From Opitutia bacterium Tous-C4FEB (GTDB lineage Bacteria > Verrucomicrobiota > Verrucomicrobiia > Opitutales > Opitutaceae): a DNA stretch of 64,000 nt. Positions 43,496-52,951 of this stretch are shown one piece after another. The notes below the pieces were generated by a model, which made no database searches, had not been told where the DNA came from, and saw only the letters and a program-made list of their open reading frames with translations. Numbering within the stretch: the first letter of the stretch is position 1; each line of letters starts with the position of its first letter. Location: the NCBI GenBank assembly GCA_002304445.1, contig NEVA01000009.1:1-64000 (forward strand), in the 5' to 3' direction. Position numbers and translations under genes: made by a program.

Positions 43496-46066
43496 CTAGA
43501 GCAGACTCATCTGATCGGAGTCGGCGGGCGTGACGGAGATTTTTTTCTTCGGCTTGGCGGTGGGCGCCGCAGCGGGAAGCGTTACGCTGGTGTCATCACT
43601 TTCGAGTTTGGCCAAGATGGTCTTGGCCCGGTCGATCACGCTGAGCGGCAGGCCGGCGAGCCGTGCAACTTGGATCCCGTAGCTGCGGTCGGCCGCGCCG
43701 GGGACGACGCGGCGCATGAAAACGATCTCGTCGTTCCACTCCTTCACCGCGACGGAGAAGTTGCGGAGGCGCGGCAGGTGTTTGTCGAGCTGGGTGAGTT
43801 CCTGATAATGGGTCGCGAACAACGTGCGCGGGCCGTTGGTGGGCTGGCGGTGCAGGTGCTCGACGACGGCCCATGCGATGCTGAGTCCGTCATAGGTCGA
43901 GGTGCCGCGGCCGATCTCATCGAGGATGATGAGCGAGCGCGTGGTGGCGTTGTTGAGGATGTTGGCGGTCTCGTTCATCTCGACCATGAACGTCGAATTA
44001 CCGCGGGCGAGGTCGTCGCTGGCGCCGACGCGGGAGAAGATACGATCCACGAGCCCGACCCGGCAGGACTTCGCCGGTGTCCAACAACCAACTTGGGCCA
44101 TGAGCGTGATGAGCGCGACCTGGCGGATGTAGGTCGACTTGCCGGCCATGTTGGGGCCGGTGAGCAGGGCAATCTGCGCATCGTCGCAGGCGAGCAGTGT
44201 GTCGTTGGGAACGAAGGCCGTGGTCGTGCCTCGGGCAACGGCGACATCGGCCGTGCGCAGCATCTGTTCAACGACGGGATGCCGCCCCTCTGTAATCTCG
44301 AGCAGGTCGCCCTCGTCGAGGGACGGTTGGCAGTAGTTCCATTCGCGTGCGAGCAGCGCCCAGCCCGCGAGCACATCGAGCTCGGCCAAGGCATCGGCGG
44401 TGCGGGAGAGGGCAAGCGAGTCGTCGAGAATCGCGGCAGTGAGCGTGGCGAAGAGTTCGTGCTCGCGGGCGAGGGCGTTTTCTTCGGCGTGGAAGATTTC
44501 TTTTTCCTTTAGCTTGAGAGCCTCGGTGACGTAGCGCTCACCGCCGACCGTGGTTTGACGGCGGATGTAGTCCGCGGGAACGAGGTGCAGGTTGGCTTTG
44601 GTGATCTCGATGTAGTAACCAAAATTATTCGTGAAGCGGACTTTTAGACTGCGAATGCCCGTGCGCTCCTGCTCGGCGCGTTCGAGATCGGACAGCCAGG
44701 TTTTATTGTCGGTCGTGAGCGAACGAAGCCGGTCGAGCTCGGGATCGTGACCGGCGCGGATGAAATTGCCGTCGGCGAGATCATTGGGAAGTTCGTCTGT
44801 AAGGGCGGACTGCAGGAGCTGCCGTAGTTGCGGTAGCTCCTGTAGTTGAAGGCTCAAATTCGAAAGCTGCAGACCCGGCCCGAAGGCGGAGAGAGTGGCA
44901 CGAAGATCGGGCAACTGGAGGAGCGTATCGCGGATGCCGCCGAGTTCGCGCGGATTGCGCAGCCGGTTTTGCAGCCGGCCAAGGATGCGCGGAACGTCAC
45001 GGATGAGACCGAGGCGCCCCCGCAGTTCGGCGAGCATACTGGGCTGGGCGCGGAGCTCTCCAACGAGCGACTGGCGCCGAAGAATCTCGGTGAGATCGAG
45101 GGTGGGGGCGGCGAGCCAGCGTTCAAGCAGTCGGGCACCGGTGGAGGTGGCCGTGCGGTTCATCGCCGTGAGCAGAGAGCCGTCACGCGTGCCGCGGGAC
45201 GAGGTAAAAACCTCGAGATTTCGCAGGGTCGCGGGATCAAGGAGGAGCGTGTGCGCGCTGCGGTATTCTTGCAGACCGCGGAGATTTTCCGGTTTGGCGC
45301 AGAGATTCTCCGTCGCGTAGTAGACAAGCGCGCCGGCGGGCCCGAGTGCGGGATGGGTGTGGGCGAAACCGAAGCCCTGAAGATTCAGGACGCCGAGCGT
45401 ATCCATCACGGTCTTGGCGCCGGTAGACGTTTCAAAGTGATAGCCGGCGAGCTCGGTAGTGAGACGTCCGAGGCAGAAGGCATGCAACGCGTGGGTGTCG
45501 GCTTGGTCGTGGGGCGCAGCGGCCCAGCGGGCGAGGGCGCCATCGATGACGAGCAGTTCGGCCGGATCGAGTGCCGTGAGGACGGGGAGCAGATTGGCGA
45601 TGGCCGGATCGGTCGCGACCCGGAACTCTCCCGTCGACAGATCCAGCCACGCGGCGTGGAGACCCGCGGCATCAAAGGCGAGAGCGCACAAGTAGTGGTT
45701 GCGGGCCGCATCGAGTTGGGCGGCGTTGAGGGTGGTGCCGGGGCTGAGGATGCGCGTCAGAGCGCGCCGAACCAGTTTCCCGGGCTGGGCGGGCTCGGCT
45801 TGGTCGCAGATGGCGACTTTCTTGCCGGCGGCCAAAAGTTTGGTGACGTAGTTGTCGAGCGCGACGGAAGGCAGACCGGCCATCGCATGGTCCTGCCGTT
45901 TGGTGAGGGTGAGCCCGAGAATTTTTGAAGCGACGACGGCGTCTTCGAAGAAGAGTTCGAAGAAATCGCCGAGCCGAAAGAGGAGCAGCGTGTCTTTCGG
46001 CAGGCCGCGCTTCACCTCGAAGTATTGCTGCATCATCGGAGTGAGTTTGGGGGCGTCGGCGGGCAT
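43496..46066 (-). CDS. mutS: DNA mismatch repair protein MutS
   Basis: An 856-residue MutS1. The mismatch-recognition Phe-x-Glu is in FRLGDFFELFFEDA. Connector and lever domains occupy the middle. The ATPase shows Walker A LLTGPNMAGKSTYIRQVAL, Walker B SLIILDEIGRGTSTYDG and the signature LFATHYQELTQL. The C-terminus is short (PKKKISVTPADSDQMSLL, in pieces), ending in a region like the beta-clamp-binding QxSLL. No mutL is nearby. The start at 46066 is 22 bp downstream of a CACGAAA-type repeat. Confidence 0.97.
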   Translation of the reverse strand: MPADAPKLTPMMQQYFEVKRGLPKDTLLLFRLGDFFELFFEDAVVASKILGLTLTKRQDHAMAGLPSVALDNYVTKLLAAGKKVAICDQAEPAQPGKLVRRALTRILSPGTTLNAAQLDAARNHYLCALAFDAAGLHAAWLDLSTGEFRVATDPAIANLLPVLTALDPAELLVIDGALARWAAAPHDQADTHALHAFCLGRLTTELAGYHFETSTGAKTVMDTLGVLNLQGFGFAHTHPALGPAGALVYYATENLCAKPENLRGLQEYRSAHTLLLDPATLRNLEVFTSSRGTRDGSLLTAMNRTATSTGARLLERWLAAPTLDLTEILRRQSLVGELRAQPSMLAELRGRLGLIRDVPRILGRLQNRLRNPRELGGIRDTLLQLPDLRATLSAFGPGLQLSNLSLQLQELPQLRQLLQSALTDELPNDLADGNFIRAGHDPELDRLRSLTTDNKTWLSDLERAEQERTGIRSLKVRFTNNFGYYIEITKANLHLVPADYIRRQTTVGGERYVTEALKLKEKEIFHAEENALAREHELFATLTAAILDDSLALSRTADALAELDVLAGWALLAREWNYCQPSLDEGDLLEITEGRHPVVEQMLRTADVAVARGTTTAFVPNDTLLACDDAQIALLTGPNMAGKSTYIRQVALITLMAQVGCWTPAKSCRVGLVDRIFSRVGASDDLARGNSTFMVEMNETANILNNATTRSLIILDEIGRGTSTYDGLSIAWAVVEHLHRQPTNGPRTLFATHYQELTQLDKHLPRLRNFSVAVKEWNDEIVFMRRVVPGAADRSYGIQVARLAGLPLSVIDRAKTILAKLESDDTSVTLPAAAPTAKPKKKISVTPADSDQMSLL

Positions 46067-46087
46067 GGGAGCGGACGAGGATTGGAA

Positions 46088-46116
46088 CCACGAAACATCC
46101 GGAATACACGAAAAAA
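46088..46116. repeat. CACGAAA-type repeat upstream of mutS
   Basis: Reads CCACGAAACATCC then GGAATACACGAAAAAA, i.e. two CACGAAA units. It lies in the 95-bp divergent region between mutS and the esterase gene, and resembles the elements at 33844 and 13792. Confidence 0.5.
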
Positions 46117-46161
46117 TTCCCGGAGTTTGCCTCGGACCGAAGGACCCGTGCAGGGTGGGGT

Positions 46162-46932
46162 GTGGTCAAACTCTTTCATCGTGATCTGGGCGGCGCGGGG
46201 AAGCCGCCGCTGGTAATTTTGCACGGGCTGCTCGGCTCGTCGCGGAACTGGCAGACGGCGGGTCGGGATTTGACGGAGCGGTTTCACGTGTCGGCGCTCG
46301 ACCTGCGAAATCACGGGAGTTCGCCCCACGCGGACGAGATGACCTACGAGGCGATGGCGGGGGACGTCGTGGCGTGGATGGATGCGCAGGGCTTGGCGCG
46401 GGTGACGTTGCTGGGGCACAGCATGGGCGGAAAAGTTGCGATGCTACTTGCGTGTCGGCACCCGCAGCGCGTGACGCGGCTGATCGTCGTGGATATCGCG
46501 CCGAAGGATTACTTCTGGGCAGGCCATCGAGCGGAGTTTGCGGCGATGAACGAGCTCGATTTGGCGAGCTTGCAATCACGCGCCGAAGCGGAGCTGCGGT
46601 TCGAAGCGCGGGTGGACGATTGGGCGATGCGGAAATTCATCGCGACGAATCTGGAGCGGATGCCCGACGTCGCCGGCGGATGGCGGTGGGTGATCAACCT
46701 GCCGGTCGTCACGGAGGCGCTGCCCGATCTGGAGCGGAATTCAATCGCCGCGGGTGATAGGTTCCCGGGCCCAACCTTGTTCATTGTTGGCGGCCGTTCA
46801 CGCTACGTGAGCGCGACAGACCACGCTTTGATTGTTGGGCATTTCTCCGCCGCGCGCGTGGAGACGATCGGCGAGTCCGGGCACAACCCACATATGGAGG
46901 CTCGGGCGGCGTTTGTGGCTCTGATCGAATGA
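46162..46932 (+). CDS. Alpha/beta-hydrolase (YbfF-like esterase)
   Basis: A 256-residue alpha/beta-fold hydrolase starting at GTG 46162. The oxyanion-hole motif is ILHGLLGSSRNWQ, the nucleophile elbow GHSMGG with Ser87, and the catalytic His lies in GESGHNPHME near the C-terminus. The sequence is close to acyl-CoA/short-chain esterases of the YbfF kind. No signal peptide, so it is cytoplasmic. Substrate unknown. Confidence 0.9.
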   Translation: MVKLFHRDLGGAGKPPLVILHGLLGSSRNWQTAGRDLTERFHVSALDLRNHGSSPHADEMTYEAMAGDVVAWMDAQGLARVTLLGHSMGGKVAMLLACRHPQRVTRLIVVDIAPKDYFWAGHRAEFAAMNELDLASLQSRAEAELRFEARVDDWAMRKFIATNLERMPDVAGGWRWVINLPVVTEALPDLERNSIAAGDRFPGPTLFIVGGRSRYVSATDHALIVGHFSAARVETIGESGHNPHMEARAAFVALIE

Positions 46933-46945
46933 CGGAATTCCCACC

Positions 46946-47770
46946 TCAATGGGCGGATTTTGCCGCTGCTGCGGGGGTGACGGAGTCGGCGGCGGAAGTC
47001 GGCGCGGGCACGGGAGCAGCGCCGACGAGCGGGCGATAGAATTCCACTTTGCCGGTCTCGATGTTGTAGAAGCCGCCGATGATGTCGATGGCTTGGCGGT
47101 CGTGGAGTTCGCGGAGAACGATGCTGCGTTCGCGGATTTGACGGACGGCGAGGATGACGTTGAGGCGGCCAACGTCGTCGACGAACTTCAGGTTTTTCGA
47201 CGTGCGTGGTTTGCCGTCGGCCGGCACACCCACGACGGCGGGTTTGATGCGGGCGAGAAGAGACGTGAGATTACCCAGCACGACGTCGTCGTCGGCACCC
47301 TTCATCGCGCCACAATGGCTGTGACCGAGAACGACGATGAGTTTGGCGCCGGCGACCTTGTGAGCGTATTCAAGCGAACCGAGGACGTCGTCGTTGATAA
47401 TGTTGCCGGCGAGCCGAAGGCTAAAGACATCGCCGAGGCCCAGGTCGAAGACGTGCTCGACGGCGGTGCGGGAGTCCATGCAGCTCACGATCGAGGCGAA
47501 CGGGTGTTGGCCGTGGGCGGTGGCTTTGACTTGGGCGGGCAAATCTCGGGCGGCACGCCGGCCGGCGAGGAACCGGGTATTGCCCTCTTGCAGCCGGATG
47601 AAAGCGGCGCTGGGCGACATAAGGGTCTGATCTGCCTCGGTCACGACGGCCAGAGCTGCCGGGGTGGGAGAAGCCGGAGCCGAAGAGGAATTGGCGCGGA
47701 GCGCGACCAGCCCCAAAAGCGGAAACAAGCACAGCGCCTGAAACAGAGATGCCCGACGGAAATAATGCAT
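46946..47770 (-). CDS. Exported beta-class carbonic anhydrase
   Basis: Zinc enzyme interconverting CO2 and bicarbonate. Of 274 residues the first ~30 form a signal peptide (RRASLFQALCLFPLLGLVAL) with a low-complexity Ser/Pro linker after it, so the mature enzyme is periplasmic. Zinc ligands are Cys97 (SCMDSR, with the Asp99-Arg101 dyad), His150 and Cys153 (LGHSHCGAMKG). An unusual Pro/Ala-rich C-terminal tail follows the catalytic domain. Most beta-class enzymes are cytoplasmic; export is known but less common. Confidence 0.93.
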   Translation of the reverse strand: MHYFRRASLFQALCLFPLLGLVALRANSSSAPASPTPAALAVVTEADQTLMSPSAAFIRLQEGNTRFLAGRRAARDLPAQVKATAHGQHPFASIVSCMDSRTAVEHVFDLGLGDVFSLRLAGNIINDDVLGSLEYAHKVAGAKLIVVLGHSHCGAMKGADDDVVLGNLTSLLARIKPAVVGVPADGKPRTSKNLKFVDDVGRLNVILAVRQIRERSIVLRELHDRQAIDIIGGFYNIETGKVEFYRPLVGAAPVPAPTSAADSVTPAAAAKSAH

Positions 47771-47823
47771 CGGGCGAGCATCGGCACGTTGGCCGCCGAC
47801 TTAAAGCAGGAACCTGCGGCGCG

Positions 47824-48816
47824 CTAACGCCGCGCCCAGAGACGAAGGGCGGCGAGCAAGTAGGTCTCGAGGGCGGCGGACTCGTTGAGATTCAGGCGGA
47901 GAAGACCGACGGCGTGCTCGAGCTCGTCGACGCTGGCGGTGAAGGCGCGCCGCGCTGGCTCGTTGCCGGCGGTCAACCTTGGGAGAGCGAAATTGCGGGT
48001 CGCGGTTTCTATCTCGGCAAAGAGGCGGAGCCGGATCCCATTGGCGATTCCGGTTTCGATGGCCTCGATTTCATCGTCCTTGATGTCGGCGGGGAGCTTT
48101 TCCTTTTGCTGTTTCCAGACCTCAGCGGTCGCGAAATCGAGCACCGCACCGAAGCGGGAAACGAGACCATAAATCGCAAAAACATGGTCAGCCACGGCGC
48201 GTTTATCCGGGACTATTTCGGAGAGGCGCTTGAGCCAAGCCCGGTAGTCGTCGAGCCACGCGGGCCAACCGTCGGTGTCCACCGACAGGCCGGAAGACGG
48301 GAACCGAAAGTGCAGGACGCGGCTACGAATCGTGGGGAGGAGCGCATAGGGGCGCGTCGTAAGGAGCAGCAGGGTCGTGTGCGGCGGCGGTTCCTCGAGG
48401 GTCTTCAAAAACGCGTTGGCCGACTCGACGTTCATGCGGTCGGCTTCGTAAATGATGGCGACCTTTTGGGCGGAGACCGCCGAGGTGACGTAGAGCTTGG
48501 GGAGAAACTCGCGCATCGTGCCGGGCTCGGGGTTTTCCGCTTTGCCGATCGGAATGAGGCGCATTTTACCCTTGGGGCGGAGGGCGAGGTAGTCGGGATG
48601 GTCCTTGACGGCGAAGTGCGCGGAGGACGCCGGGGTGTTGAGCAATCGATCGGCAATCGCGTGGGCCACGCCGACGAGGGTGCCGAGGTCGTCGCCGTGA
48701 AGGAGAAGACTGTGCGAAAGCCGGTGACGGACGATCGCCTGCTCGATGACGGCAACGCCGGGCGTGCCAACAAGGGCGGCGGGCCAAGGGGCGGGTGGTT
48801 GAACGTGGGCAGACAT
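47824..48816 (-). CDS. holB: DNA polymerase III delta' subunit
   Basis: A 330-residue clamp-loader subunit. LSHSLLLHGDDLGTLVGVAHA is the degenerate P-loop region expected for delta', which does not hydrolyse ATP. VAIIYEADRMNVESANAFLKTLEEPPPHT (split here as two known blocks) is the sensor/SRC-like region. I used the ATG at 48816. It is last in a tight run PfkB-like kinase, tmk, holB; the tmk-holB neighbourhood is common in bacteria and supports the call. Confidence 0.9.
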   Translation of the reverse strand: MSAHVQPPAPWPAALVGTPGVAVIEQAIVRHRLSHSLLLHGDDLGTLVGVAHAIADRLLNTPASSAHFAVKDHPDYLALRPKGKMRLIPIGKAENPEPGTMREFLPKLYVTSAVSAQKVAIIYEADRMNVESANAFLKTLEEPPPHTTLLLLTTRPYALLPTIRSRVLHFRFPSSGLSVDTDGWPAWLDDYRAWLKRLSEIVPDKRAVADHVFAIYGLVSRFGAVLDFATAEVWKQQKEKLPADIKDDEIEAIETGIANGIRLRLFAEIETATRNFALPRLTAGNEPARRAFTASVDELEHAVGLLRLNLNESAALETYLLAALRLWARR

Positions 48817-48871
48817 CAGACGCGCAATAAGCGAGCGGCACGGGGAGGGACGGGAATCCACCCCGAAGTGA

Positions 48872-49519
48872 TCAGCCGAGGCGGGCTTTCACCGCGGACC
48901 AGATTTTTTTATCGATGGCATCGACGGACTTGGTGCCGTCGACGACGACGATGCGCTCAGGTAGCCCTTTGGCGAGGACGAGGTAGCCTTCGCGAACTTT
49001 GGTGTAGAAATCGATGTTCTCGCGCTCCATGCGATCGGGCAGGTCGGAGGCGCGTTGCTTCAGTCGGGCGAGACTTACCTCGGTGGGCACATCGATGACG
49101 ATGGTGAGATGAGGCATGACGTTGCCGATGGCGAAGCGGTTGATCTGCGCTACGGGATCGGCGGCGAGGTTGCGGGCGATGCCTTGATAAACGGTCGACG
49201 AGTCGAGGAAACGGTCGCTGAGGACGACTTTGCCCGCGAGCAGGGCGGGGGCGATCACTTCACGCACCAGTTGGGCCCGGGCGGCCGCAAACAGCAGGAG
49301 CTCGGTCTCGGCGCACATCTCGTCGCCCTTGGAATTGTGGACGATGATATTGCGGATTTGTTCGCCGATTTCGGTGCCGCCCGGTTCACGAACCGTCACG
49401 ACGTCGCGCTTGATCTTCTGCAGGTGGGCGGCGAGACGTGCGATCTGGGTTGATTTCCCCGAACCCTCGGAGCCCTCGAAGGAGATCAGCCGGCCGGATG
49501 AATTTTTGGAGGATGGCAT
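48872..49519 (-). CDS. tmk: Thymidylate kinase
   Basis: Phosphorylates dTMP to dTDP. The 215-residue protein has the P-loop ISFEGSEGSGKSTQ, the DR-x motif VVLSDRFLDSSTVYQG and the lid region KQRASDLPDRMERENIDFY. Length is normal. It lies 17 bp after the PfkB-like kinase gene and 55 bp before holB on the same strand. Confidence 0.96.
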   Translation of the reverse strand: MPSSKNSSGRLISFEGSEGSGKSTQIARLAAHLQKIKRDVVTVREPGGTEIGEQIRNIIVHNSKGDEMCAETELLLFAAARAQLVREVIAPALLAGKVVLSDRFLDSSTVYQGIARNLAADPVAQINRFAIGNVMPHLTIVIDVPTEVSLARLKQRASDLPDRMERENIDFYTKVREGYLVLAKGLPERIVVVDGTKSVDAIDKKIWSAVKARLG

Positions 49520-49536
49520 AGGGAAAAGGTAAGTGA

Positions 49537-50652
49537 TCAGCTCCAGTTGGCGAGGAACGTCTCAAGGTCGGCCAAGCTGGGACTCTTGGCTGTGCGCACA
49601 TAGTGGCCGCTGGTGCAGACGCCGGCGCCGAGGCAAGCTTCAGGCGAGCAACCGATGAGCTGGGCGGCGCTAAAGCCCGCGTTGAAGTGGTCGCCGGCAC
49701 CGGTGGTGATGAGGGGCTGGGCTACATAGGGCCCGGGAATCCACCACGTGCCGTCGCGGGTCGCGCAAGCGGCGGATTCTTTGGGGTGAACGACCACGGT
49801 GGTGAGATCGAGGCGTTGGCGGATCTTCTCCGCCATCTCGCGGAGACCGGATTCGCTTTCGGAGACGACCCCGAAGCCGAGCGCGGTGAAGACCTGTTGG
49901 GCTTCTTTCAGATTTAGCCCGAGAGTAACGCGACCGAATTGCTCAAACTTCCCGATGACATCGAGCGCGTAAACGAGATCGGCAGCGGAGCGTTTTTCCG
50001 GGTCGGCGAGGTCGAAGAAGAAAGTGCGCCCGGGTCGGACCGGGGTCGCCGGCAGAACGCGTTCAACCAGATCGGTGAAGATCGCGGTCATGTTGGGAAT
50101 CATGGTCCAGTTGACCAAGGCAACGAGATCGCTCGCGGCGAGGGCGGCGCGGTAGCCGTCGATGCCGCCGAGGGCGGTCGTGATGTTGGCGGCGGTGACT
50201 TCGTCGAGGCTGCGCATCATACCGAGCATGACTTTGCCGTCCGTGAATTCGACGGCGGTGGTCTGGGCCGGTTCAACAAACGAGATGACGCGGGCGCGGC
50301 TCGCAAAGTCCGCGAAGACCGGATGCACCGCGCCGCGGCCGAGTGCTCCGACGTAGGTGACGCTGGCGCCATGGGCGAGCAGGGCGTTGCCCATGATCGG
50401 GCCGTTGCCGCCGAGTTTGTCCATCCGGGGATAGAACTCGATGTTGGTGCTCTTGCCGGCGGCCCCGATGATGCGTTGGCCAAATTCGGCAATCGTGGGA
50501 AAGGGTGTGAAGTTGTCCCCTTGGCCGGCGCGCTGGGCGACGGGGGTCACGATGGTATCGACGAAGCCATCGAAGCCAACGAGTGCGGTCTTTTGGGCAA
50601 GCGAGCCACGGCGGTCGCGGAGCTCACGGAGGGTGCGAGTCTTGAAGTCCAT
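49537..50652 (-). CDS. PfkB-family carbohydrate kinase
   Basis: A 371-residue ribokinase-like kinase. The N-terminal glycine pair region is MDKLGGNGPIMGNALLAHGA, and the anion-hole/catalytic base motif is TTGAGDHFNAGF near the C-terminus. LVGFDGFVDTIVTPV at the N-terminus is characteristic of a subgroup I have seen in this phylum. The sugar substrate is unknown. First gene of the run with tmk and holB. Confidence 0.9.
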   Translation of the reverse strand: MDFKTRTLRELRDRRGSLAQKTALVGFDGFVDTIVTPVAQRAGQGDNFTPFPTIAEFGQRIIGAAGKSTNIEFYPRMDKLGGNGPIMGNALLAHGASVTYVGALGRGAVHPVFADFASRARVISFVEPAQTTAVEFTDGKVMLGMMRSLDEVTAANITTALGGIDGYRAALAASDLVALVNWTMIPNMTAIFTDLVERVLPATPVRPGRTFFFDLADPEKRSAADLVYALDVIGKFEQFGRVTLGLNLKEAQQVFTALGFGVVSESESGLREMAEKIRQRLDLTTVVVHPKESAACATRDGTWWIPGPYVAQPLITTGAGDHFNAGFSAAQLIGCSPEACLGAGVCTSGHYVRTAKSPSLADLETFLANWS

Positions 50653-50809
50653 GTGAAAGTAAGGATACGCAGCGAAAAATCACCGGGACGTGGCGGCAAA
50701 CAGATTCGCGCGGGGCGGAATTCTCCGGTGAAAATACGCGGCAAAAAAGCGCAGGGAATTTCCGTTGAACGCGCCGCGCAAACCCGCCAACTCTTCAATT
50801 CTATTCATC

Positions 50810-51514
50810 ATGCCCGCGCCGCTCACCGCTCCTCTGTTCCTCGCCTCCGCCAACATCATTGAGATCTTCGAACGAACCGGAATGGTCGACAAGGTGATCG
50901 TCCTCGGCCTCGCGCTGTTCAGCCTGGTGGCTTGGACGGTGATGATCGCGAAGCATTATGAGCTGAAGCGCCTGCGGATGTTGAATCACAATTTCGACGC
51001 CCACTTGCGGGATCAAAAGTCGCTGCTCTCCTTGCCGGAGTCGTTTAAAAACAAGCGGTCGATCCCGTATGCCGATCTGTTTGCCGACGCGATGGAGAGT
51101 TACTGGCGCGCAGCGGCGATCATGAAGGAGCAGGGGATCGTCAATTCCCGCGCGCCGCTGGAGCACGCCGAGAACGCGATCCAGCGAGCCATCGCCCGCC
51201 AGACCCTGCGCTACGAATCGAGCATGATTTTTCTGGCCTCCATTGTGTCAGGCGCGCCGTTCATCGGGTTGCTGGGCACGGTTTGGGGCGTGATGGAGGC
51301 CTTTAGCGCCGTCGCCAACCAACAGACGGCCGGAATTCAGCAGCTGGCGCCGGGCGTCTCGGGTGCGATGTTGGCTACGATCGCGGGCTTGGTGGTCGCG
51401 ATCCCCTCGGTTTTCGGCTACAATTTGCTGCTCGGTAACACCCGCGAAATGATCACCGAGATCGAGAACTACGCCAGTTCACTCGCGGACCGGCTCGAAC
51501 TCGAGTACAAGTAA
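50810..51514 (+). CDS. exbB: MotA/TolQ/ExbB proton-channel family protein
   Basis: A 234-residue inner-membrane protein of the proton channel that energises TonB- or Tol-type systems. The first helix is VDKVIVLGLALFSLVAWTVM; the conserved C-terminal pair of helices includes GAPFIGLLGTVWGVMEAF and GAMLATIAGLVVAIPSVFGY. The start at 50810 (MPAPLTAPLFLAS) fits the N-terminal periplasmic segment. ExbD and a TonB-family gene follow (gaps 15 and 45 bp). ExbB and TolQ are not separable by eye. Confidence 0.92.
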   Translation: MPAPLTAPLFLASANIIEIFERTGMVDKVIVLGLALFSLVAWTVMIAKHYELKRLRMLNHNFDAHLRDQKSLLSLPESFKNKRSIPYADLFADAMESYWRAAAIMKEQGIVNSRAPLEHAENAIQRAIARQTLRYESSMIFLASIVSGAPFIGLLGTVWGVMEAFSAVANQQTAGIQQLAPGVSGAMLATIAGLVVAIPSVFGYNLLLGNTREMITEIENYASSLADRLELEYK

Positions 51515-51529
51515 ACGGACGCCCGCACC

Positions 51530-51958
51530 ATGGCCCGTAATTTTCGCCGCACGCGCTCGGCCCACCCCATCGCCGATTTGAACGTCACCAACCTGATCGA
51601 CTTGGGGTTTATTTTGCTGATCATCTTCATGGTCGTCGCGACGGTGGCCAAGCAGGAGCAAACCTTGCCCGTAAATCTTCCGACGGAGTCAAAAAGCATC
51701 CAGATCAAGCCCGACCCCGACGATAAGTTTGAAAGCATCACCATCCGGGCCGACGGCTCAATCAGCCTCGGCGGCCGACAGCTCACGATGGCGCAGCTGG
51801 GACGGGAGCTGAGCAGCTTTGCCGGTCAACCCAAGCCGCCGGTCTTTCGCCTCCGGCTGGATGCCGACGCGACCGCCCAGCACTTCGTCGCGGTCATGGA
51901 TGAATTGAAGAAGCAGAATCTCTTCAAAATCACCTTCGATACCCAGACGGCGAACTAG
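51530..51958 (+). CDS. exbD: ExbD/TolR-family protein
   Basis: A 142-residue partner of the ExbB-type channel. NVTNLIDLGFILLIIFMVVAT is the single membrane helix, with the key Asp (LID) that carries protons in this family. The periplasmic part (GRQLTMAQLGRELSSFAG and ALDADATAQ-like strands) matches the ExbD/TolR fold. It sits between the ExbB-type and TonB-family genes. Confidence 0.93.
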   Translation: MARNFRRTRSAHPIADLNVTNLIDLGFILLIIFMVVATVAKQEQTLPVNLPTESKSIQIKPDPDDKFESITIRADGSISLGGRQLTMAQLGRELSSFAGQPKPPVFRLRLDADATAQHFVAVMDELKKQNLFKITFDTQTAN

Positions 51959-52003
51959 GAGGTTTTGCCCTGATACGTTGAGCCTCAAGCTTGCCCGCTA
52001 CCA

Positions 52004-52921
52004 ATGTCTGACCGCTCACCCGCTTTCATGCTCTCGCTCACCCTCCACGCGGCGGTCGTGGCGGTGCTGCTGTTTTTGGGTTATGCGGCGAGCCCCGGGA
52101 AAAAGGAAAAGCCCCAAGTCTTCGAGTTGGTCGCCGGCGCCGGGGACAACTACATGGCCACCGAAGCTCCCGCCCTCGGATCGCCCGGCGGAGTCAAACT
52201 CGAGCTTCCGGCCCCACCAGTCCCCCAACCGCAGATTGAACCGGCACCGGAACCACCCGCGCCTCAGCCTGCGATCCCCGAACCTTCGCCGATTACGCCG
52301 GCTCCGATTGAGAAGAAAGCTCCGCCGGTGAAAAAAGCGGACGCGCCCGAGCCCACCGACGCGCCTAATTTCAAGAAACAGATCACAAAGCAGATCATCC
52401 GGGCCGAGTCGCAGGCGAAGCGCGACATCAAGCGCGAGCGTGAGAAGGAAGCGAAGATTACGAAGGAAGCTTTCGACAAGGCCAACAAGGCTAAGGCCAA
52501 ACAGGCGGCGAACGCCAAAGGCAGTCCGGCAAAAGTGGCCAAGATCGACGCCGAGGGCATCGCGGCGGGAGTCGTGGGAGGATCGCCAAAGAACAAGACC
52601 GGCGGGGCAGGGGGCAAGGCCTTGGTCGCCGACGATGGCAAGCCGATGGAGCGCTACTTCTCGTTGCTTAAACTTCGACTGAAGGAAAACCACGAGAAGC
52701 CCTCGGGGCTGAGCGATACGCTGGTGGCGCGGGTCGAGTTCTTCGTGGGCGCAGACGGTTCAATCAGCCGCGTTAGAATCAAGAATTCATCCGGAAGCGC
52801 TGAGTTTGACCGCTCGGTCTTAGAGGCGTTTTCGCGCACGCGGACCATCGGCGCGCGTCCCGACAAGAAAGGCGAGACCGTAGAACTCGAATTCAAGATG
52901 CGGGAAGAAGACTCTGGCTGA
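52004..52921 (+). CDS. TonB/TolA-family energy transducer
   Basis: A 305-residue protein with an N-terminal membrane helix (FMLSLTLHAAVVAVLLFLGY), a Pro-rich and then Lys/Ala/Glu-rich helical middle (KRDIKREREKEAKITKEAF), and a C-terminal TonB-like domain (LVARVEFFVGADGSISRVRI, FDRSVLEAFSRTRTIG). The helical Lys/Ala spacer resembles TolA as much as TonB. It ends the exbB-exbD run and may serve outer-membrane transport or envelope integrity. A tRNA-Ala gene lies just downstream on the other strand. Confidence 0.88.
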   Translation: MSDRSPAFMLSLTLHAAVVAVLLFLGYAASPGKKEKPQVFELVAGAGDNYMATEAPALGSPGGVKLELPAPPVPQPQIEPAPEPPAPQPAIPEPSPITPAPIEKKAPPVKKADAPEPTDAPNFKKQITKQIIRAESQAKRDIKREREKEAKITKEAFDKANKAKAKQAANAKGSPAKVAKIDAEGIAAGVVGGSPKNKTGGAGGKALVADDGKPMERYFSLLKLRLKENHEKPSGLSDTLVARVEFFVGADGSISRVRIKNSSGSAEFDRSVLEAFSRTRTIGARPDKKGETVELEFKMREEDSG

Positions 52922-52951
52922 GCCGGGGCCGACGGGTCCGGCTCCTGGCCA

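Noticed and set aside
44846-45928. 360-codon open frame on the plus strand
   Set aside because: Antisense to mutS and of low-complexity composition.
47749-49098. 449-codon open frame on the plus strand
   Set aside because: Antisense to holB and tmk; no domain visible.
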